A stretch of DNA of 64,000 nt from Lachnotalea glycerini (GCF_003201285.1 NZ_QICS01000002.1:248001-312000); one strand, 5' to 3'; positions 9,639 to 18,309 are shown, counted from the first letter of the stretch. A program made the numbers and translations. The notes: a model not told the origin generated them from the letters alone.

Positions 9639-10184
9639 ATGGGAATCTACGATTTTAACGTTTTAAAGGCAGACGGAGAAGAAATATCATTGACAGAATA
9701 TAAAAATAAAGTTATATTAATAATTAATTCAGCTACGGAATGTGGATTTACTCCTCAATACGATGCATTACAGGACTTGTATGAAAAATATAGTAAGGAA
9801 AATTTTATTATACTAGATTTTCCTTGTAATCAGTTTGGTAATCAGGCTCCTGGTACCAATGCAGAAATCGCAAGCTTTTGCGATACCAAATTTGGTATTA
9901 AATTTCCGATATTTTCTAAAATAGATGTAAATGGAGATAATGCTTCGCCATTATATCAATATTTAAAAAGTGTTAAAGGTTTCAAAGGTTTTGATGCAGA
10001 GCATCCTTTAGCAGCATTGCTGGAGAGTATGCTTGGAAGGGAAAATCCTAATTTTGCAAAAGAACCTGATATCAAATGGAATTTTACCAAGTTTTTAATT
10101 GATCGAAATGGAAATGTTGTAGAACGTTTTGAGCCAACGACAGATTTGGGAGTTGTTGAGGATAAAATAAGAGAATTACTTTAG
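9639..10184 (+). CDS. Glutathione peroxidase family protein (Cys type), second of the pair
   Basis: Paralogue of the preceding gene, 181 aa, with peroxidatic Cys35 (NSATECGFTPQY), Gln in FPCNQFG, Trp/Asn in WNFTKFL and a candidate resolving Cys in SFCDTKFG. It carries an extra segment of about 20 residues (around 115-140, FKGFDAEHPLAALL) before the WNFTKF motif that the first copy lacks. This longer form resembles the typical bacterial BtuE/BsaA-like enzymes. The pair shares one promoter and one terminator. The two probably differ in substrate range or redox partner, which the sequence does not settle. Confidence 0.9.
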   Translation: MGIYDFNVLKADGEEISLTEYKNKVILIINSATECGFTPQYDALQDLYEKYSKENFIILDFPCNQFGNQAPGTNAEIASFCDTKFGIKFPIFSKIDVNGDNASPLYQYLKSVKGFKGFDAEHPLAALLESMLGRENPNFAKEPDIKWNFTKFLIDRNGNVVERFEPTTDLGVVEDKIRELL

Positions 10185-10206
10185 ATAGATTATCGAAAAA
10201 AGTGGA

Positions 10207-10246
10207 CTGTGTGATGAAAGAATTTAGTCATTTCACAGCTCTTTTT
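10207..10246 (+). terminator. Terminator after the peroxidase pair
   Basis: Imperfect 11-bp stem (10207-10217 with 10228-10238; CTGTGTGATGA pairs with TCATTTCACAG with one mismatch and one G-U pair) followed by CTCTTTTTT. Confidence 0.75.
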
Positions 10247-10298
10247 TCATGTTTATAGTATTTAGTCAATATTGGAGTATTGGAATCAATCATTCACG

Positions 10299-10338
10299 AT
10301 AGTCAACTGGCTTGAGCTGGTTGGCTATTTTAATATTT
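10299..10338 (+). terminator. Second hairpin with T-rich tail, owner unclear
   Basis: 13-bp stem (10299-10311 with 10316-10328, including three G-U pairs) closed by a TTGA tetraloop and followed by a run rich in T. The G-U pairs favour the plus-strand RNA. It lies 52 bases after the peroxidase terminator with no gene between, so it is either a back-up terminator or the end of a short RNA. Confidence 0.5.
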
Positions 10339-10482
10339 TTAGTATAGAACTTGTTACAGCAAAAGAGGAAATAGGCTTTTATCTTTTCTGCTTACTATGA
10401 TACAATGGTTTACGTATCATAAAATGAAAAGAGATTTTAAAAGGCTTACGAAGCTATTAACAGCGTTATAAAAAGGAATGGT

Positions 10483-11283
10483 ATGAGATTAGATAAGTAT
10501 TTAGCAGAAACCTCAGTTGGTAGACGAAAAGAGGTTCGTATATTGATAAAGGATAAAAAGATCCGGGTGAATGGTGAGATTGAGCTTTTACCAGCGGCAG
10601 AGATTGATGAAGAGAATGATATAATTGAATATCTGAATCATCAAATCAAGTATACAAGAAAGGTTTATTATATGTTTCATAAGCCGGCAGGATGCGTGAC
10701 AGCAAGGAAAGATTTAAAGCATACTACAGTGCTTGATTATTTTCAGGATGTCGATAACAATTGTCTCTTTCCAGTAGGTAGATTGGATAAAGATACAGAA
10801 GGATTATTATTTATTACGAATGATGGTGAATTTAATCATCATTTAATGCACCCTAAGAAGCATGTGAATAAAACTTATTTTTTCTGGGCTTTTGGAGAGC
10901 TATCCATAGAAAAGATTCAACAATTAGAAGATGGAATTGAATTGGACAGCGGTGATTTTATAACGAAGAAAGCGAAACTTGAAATATTAAGAACTGGATT
11001 ATTCAAGGAACTAAAGGTTGAAATGAAAGAAAACTTAAATGATAAGATTAAGAAAAATAGGGATATACAGCCTGTTATATCTGGATACCTTACTATATCG
11101 GAGGGATGTAAGCATCAAGTGAAGCGAATGTTAAAAGCAGTAGGATGCTATGTGATATATCTAAGAAGAATATCAATTGGTAATGTTGCATTAGATGACT
11201 CTTTGAAAAAGGGTGATTACAGAGAGTTGACATATGAAGAAATAGAACTTTTAATGCCAAAGAAAAATAAAGAAGATAAATAA
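10483..11283 (+). CDS. RsuA/RluB-family rRNA pseudouridine synthase
   Basis: Isomerises a uridine in ribosomal RNA to pseudouridine. The 266-aa protein has an N-terminal S4 RNA-binding domain (about 1-50, MRLDKYLAETSVGRRKEVR) and a RsuA-type catalytic domain with the essential Asp at residue 102 in VGRLDKDTEGLLFITNDGEF. A Lys-rich insert (about 183-205) precedes the GCKHQVKRM motif. AAAAAGGAATGG lies before the ATG, and an extended -10 (TGaTACAAT, 10398-10406) lies about 80 bases upstream. The exact rRNA position modified cannot be read from sequence. Confidence 0.9.
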   Translation: MRLDKYLAETSVGRRKEVRILIKDKKIRVNGEIELLPAAEIDEENDIIEYLNHQIKYTRKVYYMFHKPAGCVTARKDLKHTTVLDYFQDVDNNCLFPVGRLDKDTEGLLFITNDGEFNHHLMHPKKHVNKTYFFWAFGELSIEKIQQLEDGIELDSGDFITKKAKLEILRTGLFKELKVEMKENLNDKIKKNRDIQPVISGYLTISEGCKHQVKRMLKAVGCYVIYLRRISIGNVALDDSLKKGDYRELTYEEIELLMPKKNKEDK

Positions 11284-11309
11284 GATAAATCAGAGGGAGG
11301 CTTAACAAA

Positions 11310-11492
11310 ATGTCTAGTAAATCAAACTGTGATTGCTGTATCAATTACAGCTACAATGAGGAAGAAGATTATTACGAATGTCAGGTTAGTTTGGATGAAG
11401 ATGAGTATGGAAAATTTTTAGGAGGAACATTTGGGGGGTGTCCATACTTTCAAATAGATGATGAATACAGGATTGTGAGAAAGCAAATGTAA
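11310..11492 (+). CDS. DUF6472-like small Cys-rich protein
   Basis: A 60-aa acidic protein with Cys at positions 7, 9 and 10 (NCDCC), one in the YYECQV motif and one in GGCPYFQ, ending in EYRIVRKQM. I recognise this pattern from small uncharacterised proteins of Lachnospiraceae (DUF6472); the function is unknown. The spaced Cys residues suggest a metal or Fe-S site (inference). GAGGGAGG precedes the ATG. It lies between the pseudouridine synthase and a DNA glycosylase, all on the same strand. Confidence 0.8.
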   Translation: MSSKSNCDCCINYSYNEEEDYYECQVSLDEDEYGKFLGGTFGGCPYFQIDDEYRIVRKQM

Positions 11493-11543
11493 TTTCAATA
11501 AGTAGAATAGCATGATAAGTTAAATAGAGTGAGGAGGAATAAA

Positions 11544-12038
11544 ATGGGTGAATATCAGAAAATAGAGCATACGTTTGAGCCTGTGTTTGATAAGAATTCA
11601 AGAATTTTGATTCTGGGCAGTCTACCATCCGTTAAATCAAGAGAGCAAGGATTTTACTATGGCCATCCACAGAATCGATTTTGGAAAGTTTTAGCTGGAA
11701 TATATGAATGTGATACTCCAGTTTGTATAGAAGATAAAAAGAAAATGCTTTTATATAATAACATTGCAATATGGGATGTCATTCAAAGCTGTGATATTGT
11801 CGGTTCCAGTGACAGCAGTATCAAAAATGTGGCGCCAACAAATTTAAGTCTTATTTTTGCACAATGCAATATAAAAGGAATATATGCAAATGGCAAAACA
11901 GCCGCCAGGTTATATCGCAAATTCAGTCAAAAAATAACAGGTTTAGAAATTATAGAGCTGCCCTCAACAAGTCCTGCAAATGCGGCATTTAATCTGGAGC
12001 GTTTAATAGGGGAATGGGTAAAAATAAAATGCAATTAG
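11544..12038 (+). CDS. DNA-deoxyinosine glycosylase (uracil-DNA glycosylase superfamily)
   Basis: Base-excision repair enzyme, 164 aa, of the UDG/Mug superfamily group annotated as DNA-deoxyinosine glycosylase. It has the N-terminal motif ILILGSLPSVKSREQGFYYG followed by PQNRFW, the middle motif NIAIWDVIQSCDI, and the C-terminal ELPSTSPAN loop that reads the minor groove. The ATG at 11544 is chosen because AGGAGG (11533-11538) lies 5 bases before it; an upstream GTG is part of the leader. Hypoxanthine or uracil removal is likely. The exact lesion preference is inferred from the family. Confidence 0.87.
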   Translation: MGEYQKIEHTFEPVFDKNSRILILGSLPSVKSREQGFYYGHPQNRFWKVLAGIYECDTPVCIEDKKKMLLYNNIAIWDVIQSCDIVGSSDSSIKNVAPTNLSLIFAQCNIKGIYANGKTAARLYRKFSQKITGLEIIELPSTSPANAAFNLERLIGEWVKIKCN

Positions 12039-12142
12039 TTCGTAATGCATTTTATTTTTTTGCTATAAAATCAGATATTCTTAATCTATAAAAGCTCGAT
12101 GTGCAGGCATAGAAGAAGCTCAAAGCTTATCGAAAAAAAGAC

Positions 12143-12193
12143 TTGACATATATAGACTATCTACATATAATTCTATATAGATTATCTATATAG
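12143..12193 (+). promoter_or_regulatory. padR promoter with two operator-like repeats
   Basis: Perfect consensus promoter TTGACA (12143-12148), 17 bases, TATAAT (12166-12171). The spacer holds TATATAGA-CTA-TCTACATA (12149-12167). Immediately after the -10 box lies a perfect inverted repeat CTATATAGA-TTA-TCTATATAG (12173-12193). The two copies share the pattern TATATAGA-N3-TCTAYATA and are centred 25 bases apart. Such a layout fits PadR autorepression. Confidence 0.8.
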
Positions 12194-12216
12194 AATGATG
12201 AATAAGGAGGTATAAA

Positions 12217-12546
12217 ATGGCAATCAATAAGAGTTTAGTTTCAGGAAGTACATCAATGCTCGTAATAAGTTTGCTAAAGGATAAGGATATGTATGGGTAT
12301 GAAATAATCGACTGTCTGGATAAAAAATCGAATAATGTTTTTCAATTGAAGGCAGGTACTTTATATCCTTTGTTACATATGCTAGAAGAACAAAATCTGC
12401 TTACTTCTTATGAAAATGAAGTGGGTGGAAAAATGAGAAAATACTATAGCATTACAAAGGATGGGAAGAAATACTTAAAGGCTAAAAAAGAGGAATGGCA
12501 GGAATATTCATCAGCGGTATCGAATGTTCTATGTATGGAGGTTTAG
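12217..12546 (+). CDS. PadR-family transcriptional regulator
   Basis: Small winged-helix repressor, 109 aa, with the typical PadR core: LVISLLKDKDMYGYEI near residues 17-32, TLYPLLHMLEEQNLLTSY near 50-67 and RKYYSITKDGKKYL near 83-96. AAGGAGG precedes the ATG. Strong repeats in its own promoter point to autoregulation. The next gene starts 4 bases after the stop and encodes a permease-prefix protein, a common partner of PadR regulators in Firmicutes. The inducer is unknown. Confidence 0.92.
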   Translation: MAINKSLVSGSTSMLVISLLKDKDMYGYEIIDCLDKKSNNVFQLKAGTLYPLLHMLEEQNLLTSYENEVGGKMRKYYSITKDGKKYLKAKKEEWQEYSSAVSNVLCMEV

Positions 12547-12549
12547 CGG

Positions 12550-12912
12550 ATGAATAAAGAGAATTATTTGAAAATAGTCATAAATCAGATTCGCTGTGAA
12601 AAAGCAAAAGGTATGATTAGTGAAGAAATAGAAAATCATATTGACGATCAGGCAAAAGTTTATATCGATATGGGAATGGGCGAAGCTGAGGCAATGGCAA
12701 AAGCGGTAAAAGAAATGGGAGATCCGGTTGATACAGGCGTTTCACTCGATCGAATTCATAGGCCTAAAATGGCATGGAAGTATTTATCGTTATCAAAGTA
12801 TTATTCCAACAAAAGCACCAAAAAGAAAAAAAATCAAAGTAATATTTATAGAAGATTAAAAAGTTGGAAACAATTTGAAATCTTTATAGATGAGAGTATC
12901 AATAAGCAGTAA
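12550..12912 (+). CDS. Permease-prefix-domain protein, apparently shortened
   Basis: 120 aa. Residues 1-78 match the soluble permease prefix domain that often precedes a multi-membrane-segment region in proteins encoded beside padR. The conserved run is MNKENYLKIVINQIRCEKAK followed by the EIENHIDDQ and GDPVDTGVSLDRIHRPKM motifs. In the full-length relatives I know, an FtsW/RodA-like membrane region begins right after RPKMAWK. Here the chain instead ends in about 40 very basic, polar residues with no membrane segment. It is therefore either a truncated remnant or a soluble variant. GGAGG within the end of padR serves as ribosome binding site. Confidence 0.7.
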   Translation: MNKENYLKIVINQIRCEKAKGMISEEIENHIDDQAKVYIDMGMGEAEAMAKAVKEMGDPVDTGVSLDRIHRPKMAWKYLSLSKYYSNKSTKKKKNQSNIYRRLKSWKQFEIFIDESINKQ

Positions 12913-12940
12913 ATGATACTTAGGAATTTTTCATAAAATA

Positions 12941-12995
12941 CAAAGAAAGTTACAACTGATTAAACGGTTGTAACTTTCTTTGTGTTTTAGATTTT
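12941..12995 (+). terminator. Terminator after padR unit
   Basis: Perfect 16-bp stem (12941-12956 with 12967-12982, arm CAAAGAAAGTTACAAC), 10-base loop, then a T-rich stretch. Confidence 0.88.
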
Positions 12996-13170
12996 TTAAT
13001 TCACATTAGCATAAAAATGAAATAAAATTTTCAAAAAGATTTAAATGAAACTTTACATGCATTTAACCTGTTCTTGATAGTTGGGGTTTAGTATATAAGA
13101 TAAAATAATAAAAAAAGAAAGGTCAAAGCATCGTTTTATTCTTAATGGTAATGGTGCATAGGTAAATTAT

Positions 13171-13959
13171 ATGAAGATTGATTTTCATACTCATGGAAAG
13201 TTAACAAAGAAAATTCCCTTTTCAAGTCAGTATACAGATTGGCTATTTGAAGAGGCAACAAAATCAGGTTTAGATGCCATTTGTCTAACAGAACATTTTA
13301 ATACTTGTGGTTTTGCAGAAATCTACGAATACATTAGACAAGTTTATGAAAAAGATGGTGATTATTTTATAGCTCCAACCGGATTACATATTTTCCCGGG
13401 TGCTGAGGTAGATATTGCAGAAGGTGGTCATACTTTAGTGATCGGAGATATTGATACGATACTTGAAATTAATCAAAGGTTAGAGCCATATAAGGAAAAA
13501 GGCTTATACCTTTCTTTTGAAATGTGGGCACGGATGGTAAAAGAATATTCAGTGTTGTTTGGCGGAGCGCATCCTTTCCGTGAAGGAGGTCATATTCCTG
13601 AATTATTGCAGGAGCAACAGGAGGCTTTTGACTTTCTGGACTTAAACGGAAAAGACATGGCGCAAGGAGCAGAAAAAAATCGGGCAATGATAGATGAATT
13701 AAGCAAAAAAATACAGAGACCCATTGTGGCCGGAAGTGATACTCACCAGTCATTTCAATATGGATGCATCTATAATGACTTTCAAAATAATTGTAGTACG
13801 ATTGGTGAACTAAGAAGAGAAATGGATGCGGGGTGCTATGAAATTGCAATGTCAGATTATTTGAGCTTTCAGGTGAGAGCAGCAGGTTGTATGAAACGTT
13901 CTTTAAAGACAATTTATGCTATGGGTGGTGATTATGTATCCATTATGCTTGATGAATAG
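13171..13959 (+). CDS. PHP-domain phosphoesterase, first of two at this locus
   Basis: Predicted metal-dependent phosphoesterase, 262 aa. The PHP metal ligands appear in order: DFHTHG (His6, His8), CLTEHFN (Glu/His near 41-42), PGAEVDI (Glu near 73), GGAHPFR (His near 133) and AGSDTHQ (Asp/His near 190-192). The set is complete, so it should be catalytic, probably with three metal ions. The ribosome binding site is weak. An ABC permease gene starts 11 bases after the stop, with its AGGAGG overlapping this stop codon, so hydrolysis of the imported compound is a reasonable inference. The real substrate is unknown; histidinol-phosphatase-like activity is less likely without his genes. Confidence 0.85.
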   Translation: MKIDFHTHGKLTKKIPFSSQYTDWLFEEATKSGLDAICLTEHFNTCGFAEIYEYIRQVYEKDGDYFIAPTGLHIFPGAEVDIAEGGHTLVIGDIDTILEINQRLEPYKEKGLYLSFEMWARMVKEYSVLFGGAHPFREGGHIPELLQEQQEAFDFLDLNGKDMAQGAEKNRAMIDELSKKIQRPIVAGSDTHQSFQYGCIYNDFQNNCSTIGELRREMDAGCYEIAMSDYLSFQVRAAGCMKRSLKTIYAMGGDYVSIMLDE

Positions 13960-13970
13960 GAGGTTATGTT

Positions 13971-15785
13971 ATGAGAAGCCATAAGCCGATTTGGGGAGAA
14001 AGGCTAAAAAATCAAGTTATAAACATCATATGCAAACCATATAATATGATTGTTTTTAGCGCATTAGGAAGTTTGATTTGTCTGATTTTAGTACCATTGC
14101 TTTTAATGGTTAAAAATACATTTATTTTGTCAGCCACTGAATTAAGACGTGTACAAGGCGGTCAAATTGGAGATGTTACGCTTTATTATTGGAAGTACCT
14201 CCTTTTGAGTAAGCTATCGGGGGCCAATTTTTTTACGCCACTGAAAAATTCTTTGTTTATTGCATTTTTTGTAACTATTGCTGCTGTTTTACTGGGCTTT
14301 TTTCTTGCATGGCTCATGGTACGTAGTGATATACCAGGTAAAAAGTGGCTGACACTAGGTATTATAATACCATATATGATTCCATCCTGGTGTAAGTCCA
14401 TGGCATGGTTAGCCATATTTAGGAATGGACGTGGTGGTTCTCCGGGATTTTTAGCGGGGCTTGGTTTTAATATTCCAGACTGGCTTGCTTATGGACCTAT
14501 TGCAATCATTCTTTGCATGGTGCTTCATTACTATGCTTTTACATATATTATGGTATCTAGTTCTCTAAGAACCGTAAACAGCGAACTAGAAGAGATGGGA
14601 GAGATTCAAGGTGCGGACAAACTATATGTTTTAAGAAAGATTACGATGCCATTGGTTATGCCCGCAGTTCTTTCTTCTGCAATCATGACTTTTAGCAAAG
14701 CAATTGGAACCTACGGAGTTGCAGCAAATTTGGGCCTTCGTATCAGCTATTATACTCTGGCAACTAAAATGCACGATTTTATAGGTAGTGGTTCTGTTAC
14801 CGTTGGTTATTGTATGTCAATTCTTTTAATATTTATGGCATCAGGAACTATTTTTGCAAACCAGATATTCATTGGTTCGCGTAAATCATATGAGACTATT
14901 GGCGGCAAAGGCAATCAATATTCTGTTATTAGCCTTGGAAAGGTTAAATATCCCATTATGCTTTTAATGGGTGGTTTCCTTATAGTAGCGATGTTGATTC
15001 CTCTGTTTATTTTAGTAATGGAAACTTTTCAAATTCACACAGGAGGAGGATACGGACTTCATAATCTGACACTGTATAATTGGATTGGCAAATTGGAAAA
15101 CGCAAAAGATACAGTGAATTATCCGGGAATATTTAATAATAATGCTTTTATAAAGGCTGTTTGGAATACTGTAAAACTGACTGTCATTGGTTCAACAATA
15201 ACAGCACTATGTGGTCAGCTCTTGGGATATATCTGCTCACGCGGACGTGGAACGTGGTATGGAAGTTTAGTGGAACAACTTATTTTTATTCCATATCTGA
15301 TGCCCGCAGTAGCTTTTGCTGCTATTTATTTGTCTATGTTTAGTAAGTCTTACGGACCAATACCTTCCCTATACGGAACCTTTACTATTATACTTTTGGC
15401 AACGGTTGTAAAACATTTTCCCTTTGCCAGTCGTTCAGGTACGGCAAATATGTTACAAATTGGTAGAAGTCTGGAAGAAGCAGCAACGATTGCAGGTGCT
15501 AGTTTTTGGAAACAAATAACACGAATTGTCATTCCACTTGCTAAAAATGGATTTGTTTCAGGATTTTTATTAGTTTTTATTAGTATTGCAAAAGAGCTGG
15601 ATCTCATTATTTTATTTATGACGCCGCAGAATAATACATTATCCTATTTGGCATTTCAGTACAGCAAAGAAGTGATGCCACAGATGTCAGATGCAATTTC
15701 TGTAGTAGTACTGTTTTTTGTAATGCTTATATACTTTGTAACTAACAAATTGACAGGAGCTGATATCGGAAAAAGCTGGGGCTAA
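13971..15785 (+). CDS. ABC transporter permease, two fused membrane domains (Fbp/Afu/phosphonate type)
   Basis: Inner-membrane channel subunit, 604 aa, with two consecutive binding-protein-dependent transport domains of about 6 membrane segments each (about 30-310 and 335-595). The EAA-type coupling motifs are EMGEIQGADKLYVLRKITMP (about 205-224) and EAATIAGASFWKQITRIVIP (about 503-522). This fused design is typical of the Fe(III)/FbpB, sugar-phosphate AfuB and 2-aminoethylphosphonate permeases. Because it lies between a PHP phosphoesterase gene and its ATPase, a phosphorylated organic compound is a better guess than iron. Confidence 0.9.
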   Translation: MRSHKPIWGERLKNQVINIICKPYNMIVFSALGSLICLILVPLLLMVKNTFILSATELRRVQGGQIGDVTLYYWKYLLLSKLSGANFFTPLKNSLFIAFFVTIAAVLLGFFLAWLMVRSDIPGKKWLTLGIIIPYMIPSWCKSMAWLAIFRNGRGGSPGFLAGLGFNIPDWLAYGPIAIILCMVLHYYAFTYIMVSSSLRTVNSELEEMGEIQGADKLYVLRKITMPLVMPAVLSSAIMTFSKAIGTYGVAANLGLRISYYTLATKMHDFIGSGSVTVGYCMSILLIFMASGTIFANQIFIGSRKSYETIGGKGNQYSVISLGKVKYPIMLLMGGFLIVAMLIPLFILVMETFQIHTGGGYGLHNLTLYNWIGKLENAKDTVNYPGIFNNNAFIKAVWNTVKLTVIGSTITALCGQLLGYICSRGRGTWYGSLVEQLIFIPYLMPAVAFAAIYLSMFSKSYGPIPSLYGTFTIILLATVVKHFPFASRSGTANMLQIGRSLEEAATIAGASFWKQITRIVIPLAKNGFVSGFLLVFISIAKELDLIILFMTPQNNTLSYLAFQYSKEVMPQMSDAISVVVLFFVMLIYFVTNKLTGADIGKSWG

Positions 15786-15811
15786 CGAAAGAGAATGAAA
15801 GGAATGGATAT

Positions 15812-16951
15812 ATGAGTAAAATAGAATTAATGCACATTGATAAATTTTTTGGAAATAATCATGTGCTAAAGGACTTGAATTTGACCATTGAAGATGGAGA
15901 TTTTATGACTTTGTTGGGTCCATCTGGGTGTGGAAAAACTACTACCTTGCGTATAATCGCAGGTCTGGAACGCCCAGAGCATGGTAATATGTTGATGAAT
16001 GGAAAGGAAATAATCAATAGTGAAGTGGACTATTATGCAGAGCCTTCGAAGCGAGGCTTGAATCTGGTCTTTCAAAGCTATGCTTTATGGCCACATATGA
16101 CAGTTTATGACAATATAGCTTTTGGACTAAAAATTAAAAAACTTAGCAGTGCAGAGATTAAAAGATACGTAATGAATGCCTTAGAACGTATGCGCATGGA
16201 GGAATACGGGAAGCGTTATCCCAATGAGTTATCAGGTGGACAACAACAGAGAGTGGCTATCGCTCGCGCGATTGCGTATTCACCAGAATTACTTTTATTG
16301 GATGAGCCTTTATCTAATTTGGATGCTAAACTACGCATTGATATGAGGGTTGAGCTAAAACGTCTCCATCAGGAGTTGGGTACTACAATTATTTATGTCA
16401 CTCATGATCAGGTAGAGGCTTTGACAATGTCAACTAAAATCGCAGTATTTTCTAAGGGTTGCTTGTCACAGTTAGTAGAACCTATGGAACTGTATATGAA
16501 TCCTATTGATTTAATAAATGCAGACTTTATTGGAAATCCCAGAATTAACTTTTTGGATGGGAAAGCGTGTAAACAAGGTAATAAATTGAAAACATATTGT
16601 TCACTAGGTTCATACATCTATGATGCAAAGGATATGACAGATGAAGTAACGCCAACAGGAGAATTTAATTGTATTTTCGGAATTCGTCCGGAACAGGTGC
16701 AGATTGAAAAAGAACCTGCTGATGGCTTAATTGCAGCTACTGTATATGCAAATCAATTAGCCGGCTCGGAAACTTTAGTTACAGTTCATATTTTAGATTC
16801 TCAAACTGGAAAGAGTGATGAAGTGTTGGTGAAACAGATTGGCATTGAGGATTATAGGACTGGCCAAAAAATATATTTGAAGGTCAAACCAGACCGGTTT
16901 AATGTCTATTCAAAGGAAAGCACCAGACTGATTAAATATGCAAGAATTTAA
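15812..16951 (+). CDS. ABC transporter ATP-binding protein
   Basis: Cytoplasmic ATPase of the importer, 379 aa. It has Walker A GPSGCGKTT (residues 36-44), Q-loop FQSYALWPHM, signature LSGGQQQRVAIARA and Walker B LLLLDEPLSNLDAKLR. A C-terminal OB/TOBE-like domain (about 240-379, with IFGIRPEQVQIE) is typical of the PotA/FbpC/MalK group. AAAGGAATGG lies before the ATG, 26 bases after the permease stop. It should form a dimer that couples to both halves of the fused permease. Confidence 0.93.
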   Translation: MSKIELMHIDKFFGNNHVLKDLNLTIEDGDFMTLLGPSGCGKTTTLRIIAGLERPEHGNMLMNGKEIINSEVDYYAEPSKRGLNLVFQSYALWPHMTVYDNIAFGLKIKKLSSAEIKRYVMNALERMRMEEYGKRYPNELSGGQQQRVAIARAIAYSPELLLLDEPLSNLDAKLRIDMRVELKRLHQELGTTIIYVTHDQVEALTMSTKIAVFSKGCLSQLVEPMELYMNPIDLINADFIGNPRINFLDGKACKQGNKLKTYCSLGSYIYDAKDMTDEVTPTGEFNCIFGIRPEQVQIEKEPADGLIAATVYANQLAGSETLVTVHILDSQTGKSDEVLVKQIGIEDYRTGQKIYLKVKPDRFNVYSKESTRLIKYARI

Positions 16952-17028
16952 TATAGTTGAAATTATATTAGAAAAAATGGATGAAACTTCTATTAAATAT
17001 GATACGTATAAGAAAAGGAGCAAATATA

Positions 17029-18309
17029 ATGAATAAGAAATATGAAACTGCGTTGTTGTTGTCAGGTATCATAATATTATTGCTGACGGCATGCAGTAAC
17101 CGTACACAAACAACAGACAAAGGAAGTACCCCCGTGAGTAATGCAGCGGCTGAGTCATCCAATGATACCATCACAGAAAATGTTTTTACTGTTCCTACTG
17201 ATAATTCTTATAATGTAATGAGTGAAAGAAAACTCTACAATTTGGCTGAGACAGAGGGTGGTAAAATCGTCGTATACTGCACATCAAGTAAAGTTTCAAA
17301 AATCGCAGAGAAATTCATGGAAGAATACCCAAATCTTAAAGTCGAAGTAAATGATTTGGATAGTGGCGAAAGTATAACTAAAGTTGTTGCAGAAGTGGAT
17401 GCAGGTAAAATTATGTGTGATGTGGTACAAGATTCAGACGCACGCGGAGATATTGCATTTAATTATTATGGAAAATATCTGGAGGCATATTATCCTAACG
17501 ACATATGTGCCAATATTAATCAAGATTTATTGACCTACGGAATGCCTTTATATAGTTCGATATCTTACTGGTTCTATAACACGGATGTTTATCCAAATGG
17601 TTCCCCTATCACTAACTGGTGGGATATTGTAGAATTGAATGATGATGGAACTCAGGTGTATGATTTGTATAGTAAGGAAATTTCATCGGAATCCACCTAT
17701 TTGGCGTTGTATAGTAACTTTGTAGCAAATCCGGGAATATTGGAACAAGCATACAAAGATAAATATGGTACGGATATTGAATATACATATGATGCCTCGG
17801 CATTGGGGGTTGAGGAAAATAATGCTGGCTATGAATTCTTATACCGCCTTTCACAGTTAAAAAGTACATTCATATCGGATGGGGATGAAATTGTAGAGGC
17901 TGTGGCAAATTCTACGGCTGAGAAACCTGCACTTGGTATGGCTTCTGCCGGTAAAATAGGGAACCGAGATGATAATGGATACCCGATTGCCTGGGTTACT
18001 AATCTAAAACCTTATGTAAGTACTCAGAATACAAGCTATGTATATACAGTTACCGGTTGTGATAACCCTGCTGGTGCACGTTTGTTCATTTGGTATATGT
18101 GCGGTGGCGAAAATGGTGACAATGATGGTTATAGTGAAATCATGAAAGAAGGAAGTTGGTCAACTCGCAATGACTATGTAAATGATAAAAATCCCTTTAG
18201 CTTGGATGAAAGTAACACCATTGCGTCTAATCTTAAAGAAGTTTATAAAGCGTACCTAGACGTTGCTGACTTTTGGACATATTGGCATGACATGAGCACA
18301 AACAAGTAG
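17029..18309 (+). CDS. ABC transporter substrate-binding lipoprotein (Fbp/Afu family)
   Basis: Extracellular receptor of the importer, 426 aa. A short signal peptide ends in the lipobox LLTAC with the lipidated Cys at residue 22, followed by a Ser/Thr/Asn-rich linker. The mature part is a family-1-like binding protein (GGKIVVYCTSSKVSKIAEKF near residue 80) resembling AfuA/FbpA receptors. The ATG at 17029 is preferred to the ATG at 16981 because AAAAGGAG lies before it and the signal peptide starts there. The Tyr-pair iron ligands of FbpA are not obvious to me, so iron is not supported. The stop is only 10 bases from the convergent rpiR-type gene, with no terminator between. Confidence 0.9.
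   Translation: MNKKYETALLLSGIIILLLTACSNRTQTTDKGSTPVSNAAAESSNDTITENVFTVPTDNSYNVMSERKLYNLAETEGGKIVVYCTSSKVSKIAEKFMEEYPNLKVEVNDLDSGESITKVVAEVDAGKIMCDVVQDSDARGDIAFNYYGKYLEAYYPNDICANINQDLLTYGMPLYSSISYWFYNTDVYPNGSPITNWWDIVELNDDGTQVYDLYSKEISSESTYLALYSNFVANPGILEQAYKDKYGTDIEYTYDASALGVEENNAGYEFLYRLSQLKSTFISDGDEIVEAVANSTAEKPALGMASAGKIGNRDDNGYPIAWVTNLKPYVSTQNTSYVYTVTGCDNPAGARLFIWYMCGGENGDNDGYSEIMKEGSWSTRNDYVNDKNPFSLDESNTIASNLKEVYKAYLDVADFWTYWHDMSTNK

Noticed and set aside
13469-13912. 147-codon minus-strand frame inside the first PHP gene
   Set aside because: It lies fully antisense to a protein with complete PHP motifs and has no family features.
13971-18309. Ferric iron uptake system
   Set aside because: The permease type allows it, but the receptor shows no obvious iron ligands and the PHP and RpiR neighbours point to phosphorylated organic compounds.
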